From: Chryseobacterium sp. UBA6632
GTDB taxonomy: Bacteria > Bacteroidota > Bacteroidia > Flavobacteriales > Weeksellaceae
Direction of reading: 5' to 3'
DNA: 14,378 nt
Assembly (NCBI GenBank): GCA_002455915.1
Contig: DKLU01000347.1
Coordinates: 1-14,378, forward strand
This document shows positions 8,639-13,736 of this stretch, piece by piece. Both the position numbers and the translations under genes were made by a program. The notes below the pieces were generated by a model that was given only the letters and a program-made list of their open reading frames with translations, did not search any database and was not told the origin of the DNA. Each line of letters starts with the position of its first letter. The first letter of the stretch is position 1.

Positions 8639-8958
8639 TTCTAATGTTTTTAGGATTAAATAAAATGATTATAACAAATTTAAAATTCCTTCTTCCTTGT
8701 GGAATTCTACTTATAGTATTTTTAATAGATATTAAGTATAATGTAGAAAAATTACATTTTAATTCAGTTATTAAATTTCAAACAATTGTTGCTTCTTTTT
8801 TCACATCTATTCCTATAGCTATTTTGTTATTTTCAATAAGAAATTACTTAACTAACCGTACAGAGGATTCCATAATTATTTCAGCTTTCTTAGCAATTAA
8901 TATCTCAATTTTATTATGGAATATTAGATTAAGTTCATTAAAAAATAAGTCTACTTAG
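8626..8958 (+). CDS. Small integral membrane protein (110 aa), candidate immunity component
   Basis: Three hydrophobic segments lie near residues 18-36, 52-70 and 82-101. I chose the ATG at 8626, which overlaps the previous gene by 13 bp. An upstream in-frame start at 8560 would add 22 residues and overlap by 79 bp, which is less likely; an ATG at 8644 is also possible. No family is recognised, and I see no clear similarity to the membrane protein before it beyond size and three-segment topology. The two could form a heteromeric membrane complex. The next lipoprotein gene starts 4 bp after the stop, so it sits firmly within the operon. Confidence 0.62.
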   Translation: MYDIILMFLGLNKMIITNLKFLLPCGILLIVFLIDIKYNVEKLHFNSVIKFQTIVASFFTSIPIAILLFSIRNYLTNRTEDSIIISAFLAINISILLWNIRLSSLKNKST

Positions 8959-8962
8959 AAAC

Positions 8963-9910
8963 ATGAAAAGCATCACATTTTATTTACTCTTGATAACTTC
9001 ATTAATCAATTGTCAAAAGAAAGAACAAGCAAACAACACAAAAGCAATGGAAATAGTAAACAAAATACCCTCCGAAAAGAGAATTACTTACGCAGTTCAT
9101 GTGAATGCACTAACACCTTATGAACTTTATTTAGATGATATATTAATCGATTACTTTTATGAGGATAATATGAACAATACAACAGAGCTTAATCCTTATC
9201 TTTTAGAAAACGGAAAACACAAACTTAAAATAAGATATCTGCCTACAGTAAAAGATATGTTTTCTAAGAAAGGATTATTAGATCCAAGAGATATTTACAC
9301 GAGGGAAGACAGTCGCTGGCATGTGTTTTTTGTAAAACTGAATAAGGACCCTAATGTGCCTTTAGGCTATACAAACGAGATTGATTATGGGAGTAGTGAA
9401 TTAAAAATTGTCGCTCCCCCTTCACAAGTTCCATATTGGGAGCAGGAATGGGAATTAGACATAAAAGATTTACCCTATAAATTGAAAGGTTGGAGTGAAA
9501 GTGAAGATTTATCTAAAATGGATAAAGATCAATTAAAAAAAGAGGTGGTTGCTTTTTTTGAAAGACAAAGAAATTTATTGAATGAAGGAAAAGTTGATGA
9601 TTATCTAAAATTAGGAATAAAAAAAGATGAAGAAGTAATTGTTGCTACCTATGGTGAAGATTTAGAATATTATACGTCTCAGGAAAGAAAAGATGATTTA
9701 TTAAGAGCTAAAGATCATATGCTTCCCTTAGAAAATTTTGAAATGGTATTATACGCTGATAATAGATTGGTTTCTTTAGAAATACCTAATGGAAAATATC
9801 GAAGATGGTCAGCTTTGATAAGCAAAAGTGATAAAGGAGGAATTAGTGGTTGGGGTATAAAACTCCATAAACCCAAAGGTTCTAAAGATTTTGAAATCAT
9901 CAGAAAGTAA
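8963..9910 (+). CDS. Lipoprotein paralog 1, candidate immunity protein
   Basis: The 315-residue product has a lipoprotein signal with lipobox LINC (Cys17). Residues 30-188 are nearly identical to the next gene product (153 of 159 by hand alignment). Residues 189-256 are strongly divergent. Residues 257-315 are about 71% identical, ending in the shared KPKGSKDFEIIRK. The conserved half holds predicted beta strands (for example YELYLDDILIDYFYEDN and ENGKHKLKIRYLP) and an aromatic-rich PPSQVPYWEQEWELDIKDLP segment. The variable block is charged and probably helical (KKEVVAFFERQRNLLNEGK). No named domain is recognised. It starts 4 bp after the second membrane-protein gene. Tandem paralogs behind an effector are typical of immunity gene arrays; function is inferred. 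Confidence 0.8.
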   Translation: MKSITFYLLLITSLINCQKKEQANNTKAMEIVNKIPSEKRITYAVHVNALTPYELYLDDILIDYFYEDNMNNTTELNPYLLENGKHKLKIRYLPTVKDMFSKKGLLDPRDIYTREDSRWHVFFVKLNKDPNVPLGYTNEIDYGSSELKIVAPPSQVPYWEQEWELDIKDLPYKLKGWSESEDLSKMDKDQLKKEVVAFFERQRNLLNEGKVDDYLKLGIKKDEEVIVATYGEDLEYYTSQERKDDLLRAKDHMLPLENFEMVLYADNRLVSLEIPNGKYRRWSALISKSDKGGISGWGIKLHKPKGSKDFEIIRK

Positions 9911-9926
9911 TCTTCAAAAAACACCT

Positions 9927-10883
9927 ATGAGAAAAAATAGATTTTATTTACTCTTATTAGTTTTATTAATTAGCTGTCAGGAGAATAAATCACAAAGTGT
10001 CAATAAAAAGGCATTTGAAATCGTAAACAAAATACCCGCTGAAAAAAGAATTACTTACGCAGTTAATGTAAATGCACTAACTCCCTACGAACTATATTTA
10101 GATGATATTCTTATTGATCGTTTTTATGAAGATAATATAAGTAATACGACAGAACTTAATCCATATCTTTTGGAAAACGGTAAGCATAAGCTTAAAATAA
10201 GATATTTGCCTACAGTAAAAGATATGTTTTCTAAAAAAGGATTATTAGATCCAAGAGATATTTACACAAGAGAAGATAGTCGTTGGCACGTATTTTTTGT
10301 AAAACTGAATAAAGATCCAAATGTTCCTTTGGGTTACACTAATGAAATTGATTATGGAAGCAGTGAGTTAAAAATTGTCCATCCCCCTTCACAAGTTCCA
10401 TACTGGGAACAGGAATGGGAACTTGATATAAAAGATTTACCTTATAAGTTAAAAGGTTGGAGTGAAAGCGAAGATTTATCTAAAATGGATAAAAAGGATT
10501 TAGAAAAAGAAGTTTTAACGAAATATAATGAATTCAGCAAGATGTTAAATGAAGGAAAGATTGATGAATACTTAAATCTTGGCAAAAATAAAAACTATGA
10601 ACTGGATATCTGTACATATACAACAGCTGAACAATCTCGAATTGATTATGAAGAAAATAGATCAAAGATGTTAAAATTGTGTGTTAATAATATGCAACCG
10701 TTTAATAATTACATAATGAAATTATATGCAAATGGAAGATTAGTTTCTTTAGAAATTCCTGATGGAAAATATAGAAGTTGGTCTGCATTAATGAGCAAAA
10801 CTCCAAAAGGTAGAGTCACAAGTTGGGCATTAAAACTTCACAAACCAAAAGGTTCTAAAGATTTTGAAATCATCAGAAAGTAA
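9927..10883 (+). CDS. Lipoprotein paralog 2, candidate immunity protein
   Basis: The 318-residue product has a lipoprotein signal with lipobox LISC (Cys17). The ATG at 9927 is preferred over an upstream start at 9891, because only this start puts the basic MRKNR stretch right before the hydrophobic core. It begins 16 bp after the stop of paralog 1. It repeats that protein's architecture: near-identical residues 31-189, a different charged middle (190-258, including NNYIMKL-type changes at its edge and two Cys absent from paralog 1), and a conserved C-terminus. The conserved half differs from paralog 1 at many third codon positions while hardly changing the protein, so the duplication is not recent, or conversion is old, and selection keeps this half fixed. 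Probably the last gene of the island operon. Confidence 0.8.
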   Translation: MRKNRFYLLLLVLLISCQENKSQSVNKKAFEIVNKIPAEKRITYAVNVNALTPYELYLDDILIDRFYEDNISNTTELNPYLLENGKHKLKIRYLPTVKDMFSKKGLLDPRDIYTREDSRWHVFFVKLNKDPNVPLGYTNEIDYGSSELKIVHPPSQVPYWEQEWELDIKDLPYKLKGWSESEDLSKMDKKDLEKEVLTKYNEFSKMLNEGKIDEYLNLGKNKNYELDICTYTTAEQSRIDYEENRSKMLKLCVNNMQPFNNYIMKLYANGRLVSLEIPDGKYRSWSALMSKTPKGRVTSWALKLHKPKGSKDFEIIRK

Positions 10884-10897
10884 AACATTTACAAAAC

Positions 10898-10925
10898 CAG
10901 GAGATATATTTCCTGCTTTTATATA
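10898..10925 (+). terminator. Weak hairpin terminator candidate after the island
   Basis: CAGGAGA (10898-10904) pairs with TTTCCTG (10909-10915) around a TATA loop, with one G-T pair, followed by CTTTTATAT. It lies 15 bp after the paralog 2 stop and could end the island transcript. The stem is short and AT-rich, so it is less convincing than the other two terminators. Confidence 0.4.
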
Positions 10926-11052
10926 CGGATAAAGGGAAAGAAAAAATTTTATGGATTGCAACTTCACCGTTCTTTAACAACAGGAAAACTAGAAGTTTAC
11001 TAAAATGAAAAATGCTTTTTCCATCCTTTTTGTAAATCTGCAAAAAAAATAA
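10916..11052 (+). other. Possible decayed coding remnant between island and 11063 gene
   Basis: This gap contains a start-less open stretch reading DKGKEKILWIATSPFFNN (frame of 10916, stop TGA at 11006-11008). The stop overlaps, as ATGA, a 15-codon frame MKNAFSILFVNLQKK (11005-11052) that resembles the beginning of a signal peptide cut short. Together they look like leftovers of further cassette genes. Short open stretches in AT-rich DNA arise by chance, so this is only a possibility. Confidence 0.2.
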
Positions 11053-11062
11053 AACATAAAAA

Positions 11063-11431
11063 ATGAAACACAAAAACCTATTACATTTCACCTACAAATT
11101 CCCGATTACAAAAAAGATCGAAGGAGATACAGTATACCTTATCGACGAGCAAACAGGAGTTTTATTTTCCTTTAGCCAAAGAGAAATTGTCACTTTTCAG
11201 AACATCGAAGGCAGCAAATGGGTGTACACAGAAGTTACTCTATATCTGGAAAAAGACCTCCTTCACTTCACAAGAATTACAGAAGACGGAAGTCATATAA
11301 TTGATGGATTGTTCATGGTAACAGAAGATAAAGACTCTTTATTTCGAAGAGCATATCATTATTTTTCCGCTTTTATCGTAGAAGATCAGCCTTTTACCGA
11401 TACAGAAAACGGAAAGATTTTTTTGAACTAA
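11063..11431 (+). CDS. Hypothetical protein (122 aa)
   Basis: I do not recognise a family. The product has no signal peptide or membrane segment and looks like a small cytosolic beta-rich protein: KKIEGDTVYLIDEQTGVLFSF, then KWVYTEVTLYLEKDLLHFTRI, DGLFMVTEDK, and an aromatic-rich helix RRAYHYFSAFIVEDQ. Composition is less AT-rich than the lipoprotein genes to its left, closer to the core genome. It is separated from the island by 179 bp and ends only 6 bp from the end of the convergent AraC-family gene. No terminator is visible between the two, so their transcripts may overlap at the 3' ends. Whether it belongs to the island is unclear. Confidence 0.72.
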   Translation: MKHKNLLHFTYKFPITKKIEGDTVYLIDEQTGVLFSFSQREIVTFQNIEGSKWVYTEVTLYLEKDLLHFTRITEDGSHIIDGLFMVTEDKDSLFRRAYHYFSAFIVEDQPFTDTENGKIFLN

Positions 11432-11437
11432 ATAACT

Positions 11438-12310
11438 CTATTCAATAAAAAAATTAAACTCTTTTCTGTACTGAGAAGGGTTTTTCTTCATATATTCTTT
11501 AAACGTTTTGTTGAAATAACTGAAATTATTAAAACCCGATTCAAAACAAACCTCTGTGATGCTCAATGGCTTTTCAGCAAGCAGTTTCAAGGAATGTGTA
11601 ATTCGATATTCATTCACAAACTGGGTAAATGTTTTATTGGTAATTTTTTTGAAATAACGGCAGAAAGAGGGCACCTTCATATTTGCAAGATCTGCCACTT
11701 CATCCAGCGTGATCTGTTCTTTAAAATGGTCTTTTACATAATTAAAAATCAGGTTAATCCTCTCATTATCTTCCACCTGCGTCTGAAGGTAATATTTTCC
11801 GGCATTCAAAATCCTGTAATCCTGTGTATAAGCCAATGCATCAAGAATTTCTATGAATTTTACTAACCTATCTAAAGAGGAAGATTCGTGCATTTCTACA
11901 ATCTTTTTTCCGATTGATTTTTTGATATTTTCGCTGAAAACAATACCCGCTTTTGCCTTTTCCAGCAAATTGGCAATTCTATGCATTTCAGGAAGTTCCC
12001 AAATCCCTTCCCCCAGAAAATCAGGCTTAAACTGAATCACCATTTCATAATCGTTATTCGTGTTTTCATTCGTCATCCCACAATGTGGAAGATTACTTCC
12101 CATCATCACTAGATCGCCATCTGTAAAGTAGGAAATATTACTACCGATTTGCCTTTTTCCTGAACCTCCACATACGAAAATAAGTTCCACTTCGGGATGA
12201 TAATGCCATACGTGAGACTTTATATTGTCATTTTTAAGAAATTTTAAACTCGTAAAACTGCTTCCTATATTCGGTTTTATCGCTTCAAAGGCTGGATTTG
12301 AATGTTTCAT
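11438..12310 (-). CDS. AraC-family transcriptional regulator with cupin-type sensor domain
   Basis: The 290-residue product has an N-terminal cupin-like sensor domain (around residues 20-100; HVWHYHPEVELIFVCGGSG with His33, His36, His38, then GDLVMMGSNLPH with His76). A C-terminal AraC DNA-binding domain (about 185-285) carries two helix-turn-helix units: ITLDEVADLANMKVPSFCRYF and LSITEVCFESGFNNFSYFNK, the latter matching the conserved second AraC helix, then KEYMKKNPSQYRK. Such regulators sense small ligands, often sugars, and activate or repress nearby genes. The start at 12310 is preferred over an upstream frame start at 12364, because a strong promoter (12334-12364) lies inside the longer version and residues before MKHSNPAFEA do not look like family sequence. 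It is divergent from the secreted-protein gene at 12468, its likeliest visible target; an inverted repeat sits on its own promoter. Confidence 0.92.
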   Translation of the reverse strand: MKHSNPAFEAIKPNIGSSFTSLKFLKNDNIKSHVWHYHPEVELIFVCGGSGKRQIGSNISYFTDGDLVMMGSNLPHCGMTNENTNNDYEMVIQFKPDFLGEGIWELPEMHRIANLLEKAKAGIVFSENIKKSIGKKIVEMHESSSLDRLVKFIEILDALAYTQDYRILNAGKYYLQTQVEDNERINLIFNYVKDHFKEQITLDEVADLANMKVPSFCRYFKKITNKTFTQFVNEYRITHSLKLLAEKPLSITEVCFESGFNNFSYFNKTFKEYMKKNPSQYRKEFNFFIE

Positions 12311-12333
12311 AACTAAATTAATAAATTCATGTA

Positions 12334-12364
12334 CAAAATTAACAATTAATTTAAAATAAAACAA
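12334..12364 (-). promoter_or_regulatory. Bacteroidota-type promoter of the AraC-family gene
   Basis: On the minus strand TTG (12364-12362) is followed after 20 bases by TAATTTTG (12341-12334), a full match to the Bacteroidota TTG-N17-23-TAnnTTTG consensus. It ends 23 bases before the chosen ATG. Confidence 0.6.
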
Positions 12365-12370
12365 TTGTTA
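12340..12370. promoter_or_regulatory. Inverted repeat over the AraC-gene promoter, candidate operator
   Basis: TAACAATT (12340-12347) and AATTGTTA (12363-12370) form a perfect 8-bp inverted repeat with a 15-bp spacer and centres 23 bp apart, about two helical turns. The arms touch the -7 and -33 elements of the minus-strand promoter, which would suit autoregulation. In AT-rich DNA such repeats can occur by chance. Confidence 0.35.
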
Positions 12371-12402
12371 GGGTAAAATAGAACATAAATATGAAAATTG
12401 TA

Positions 12403-12436
12403 TTGTAGATTAAGATCATTGACTGTTCTAAATTTG
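12403..12436 (+). promoter_or_regulatory. Bacteroidota-type promoter of the secreted-protein gene
   Basis: TTG (12403-12405) and TAAATTTG (12429-12436) are separated by 23 bases, at the long end of the Bacteroidota range. The -7 element matches TAnnTTTG exactly and lies 31 bases before the ATG at 12468. Confidence 0.6.
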
Positions 12437-12467
12437 CAGTATCAATAACAGATAAAAAATTGTCATT

Positions 12468-13064
12468 ATGAATAAAATATTAAAATCAGCTTTCTTTGTA
12501 GGATTTTTAAGCATCTCGGCAACTGCCATGAGCAAAGACAAAGATTTTTCTCTTTCTTTCGGAACGGCAAACGAAAAAACTGTAAATTTTGAAGTACTTA
12601 ATGCGAAAAACATTTCTTTAGTCGTTTACAACGACACTTATGGAGAATTATTTTCTGAAAAAATAGGTACAGAAAATCATGTGGCAAAGTCGTATGATTT
12701 GAAAGATCTGAATTCCGGAACTTATTATCTGGTAGCAGAATCTGATCAGAAAATCGAAAAATATAAAATAAAAATCAGCAATAACAATACGCTGGAAATA
12801 GAAAAAACGCCTTTTTCAGAAATCAACAAACCGGAATATACGGTTTCAGGGAATGTAGCAAAACTTCACCTTTCCAATCTGAAAAGTAAAGCAACGATTT
12901 CCGTATCTGATTTTGCAGGAAACTCTTATTACACAGCAACAAAAAGTCCGGAAAACGGAGAGTTGGAAATGAGTTTTGACTTAAACCCTAAAACGGCTGA
13001 TAAATACATCATCAGCGTTGAAGAAATGGGAAATGTTTTTAACAAAATAGTTACTCTTAACTAA
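12468..13064 (+). CDS. Secreted two-domain beta-sandwich protein, unknown function
   Basis: The 198-residue product has a Sec signal peptide (MNKILKSAFFVGFLSISATA, likely cut near residue 20-22) and no lipobox Cys, so it is exported as a soluble protein. Two similar halves follow. Residues 38-103 include ISLVVYNDTYGELFSEKI, then a strand with YDLKDLNSGTYYLVA. Residues 125-198 include ATISVSDFAGNSYYTAT, then FDLNPKTADKYIISVEEMGN and a KIVTLN end. This pattern (strand with a Gly turn, a 'L.sGtY' strand, a closing strand) resembles the fold of T9SS type A sorting domains and DUF3244-like proteins. Whether it is a T9SS substrate or only shares the fold is uncertain. It is a single-gene transcript, with a promoter at 12403 and a strong terminator at 13127, divergent from the AraC-family gene that may control it. 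Confidence 0.85.
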   Translation: MNKILKSAFFVGFLSISATAMSKDKDFSLSFGTANEKTVNFEVLNAKNISLVVYNDTYGELFSEKIGTENHVAKSYDLKDLNSGTYYLVAESDQKIEKYKIKISNNNTLEIEKTPFSEINKPEYTVSGNVAKLHLSNLKSKATISVSDFAGNSYYTATKSPENGELEMSFDLNPKTADKYIISVEEMGNVFNKIVTLN

Positions 13065-13126
13065 AATTAAGAGATTCATATATTTCCGTATTTATATCGG
13101 AACTAAAATTTTACGTACAGTTAGTA

Positions 13127-13181
13127 TTGAGGCAACTCTTCTTTCTTTAAATCACGGAGAATGAGTTGCCTTAATTTTTTT
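13127..13181 (+). terminator. Rho-independent terminator of the secreted-protein gene
   Basis: TTGAGGCAACTC (13127-13138) pairs with GAGTTGCCTTAA (13163-13174) with one G-T pair. The stem extends through TTCT/AGAA past a one-base bulge and is followed by seven T (13175-13181). Confidence 0.88.
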
Positions 13182-13440
13182 AATTGATAATGCTTTTATT
13201 TCCCACAGATCATAAAGATTTTCAGGATCAGTTACAAAAATTGGGAAGTAAGCAAAAAGTTCGTATCCATCAAGTTTGTCATCCCTGTAGGGATCTAAGC
13301 ATAGTATTAGAAAAAAGACTGAAACAATTCTTTATTTTCTCTTTAACGCTATCGGCCTTACATATCATTACACCAATTTTCGGTCGCGACGGCGTTTCAC
13401 TCAGCAAATGATAGCAATACTTAACTCAGCTTAAATATTT
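13182..13440. other. Gene-free stretch with repeat fragments
   Basis: An open frame here (13184-13411) has a non-ATG start, no recognisable protein character and overlaps repeat pieces, so I do not call a gene. It holds an inverted copy (13192-13210) of the block at 1794-1814, lacking two bases, and a perfect palindrome ATCCCT-GT-AGGGAT at 13281-13294 that could form a hairpin. The rest shows no feature I can name. Confidence 0.5.
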
Positions 13441-13690
13441 GAACACAGAGCCAACAAAGTTTTTTTTTGACTATCAATTTTTTTAAGTTTCACAAAGCCA
13501 TTCCATTTATAAAAGACAATAAAAAGTTTATCTACTTTCTCCCTAAGTTTTGAGATCGAGCCGATTTTCACAGATGATATGATCTGTATGCCATGAATGC
13601 TCAAATTTTAACGAATTGTTCTGTTTGTTCTTATTGTGAGACTTAAAAAAAATCTGCGTTATCTACCAAATCTGCGAGAGTATAAAACCT
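13441..13690 (+). repeat. Degenerate dispersed intergenic repeat, copy B
   Basis: The ordered blocks match copy A at 1671-1814 in the same orientation: GAACACAGAGCC..CAAAGT at 13441, TTTTAAGTTTCAC at 13481-13493 followed by TTTATAAAAG, and paired ATCTGCG units at 13652 and 13670. Between them an inverted fragment (13565-13578) exactly reverses 14 bases of copy A. The stretch from 13690 to 13736 contains only loosely similar sequence. No gene is supported here. Confidence 0.55.
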
Positions 13691-13736
13691 TCATGATCTG
13701 TACAAATTTGTGCAAAGATGATTACCTTCTTGTAGA

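Noticed and set aside
9891..9926. 12-residue upstream extension of lipoprotein paralog 2
   Set aside because: It would place a polar stretch before the signal peptide and overlap the conserved end of paralog 1; the ATG at 9927 gives a standard lipoprotein signal.
12311..12364. 18-residue N-terminal extension of the AraC-family protein
   Set aside because: The extension would cover the promoter at 12334-12364, and the family-like sequence begins at the ATG at 12310.
13184..13411. Open frame of 75 codons on the plus strand
   Set aside because: It starts with TTG, has no family-like features, overlaps inverted repeat fragments and the palindrome at 13281, and lies directly behind a terminator.
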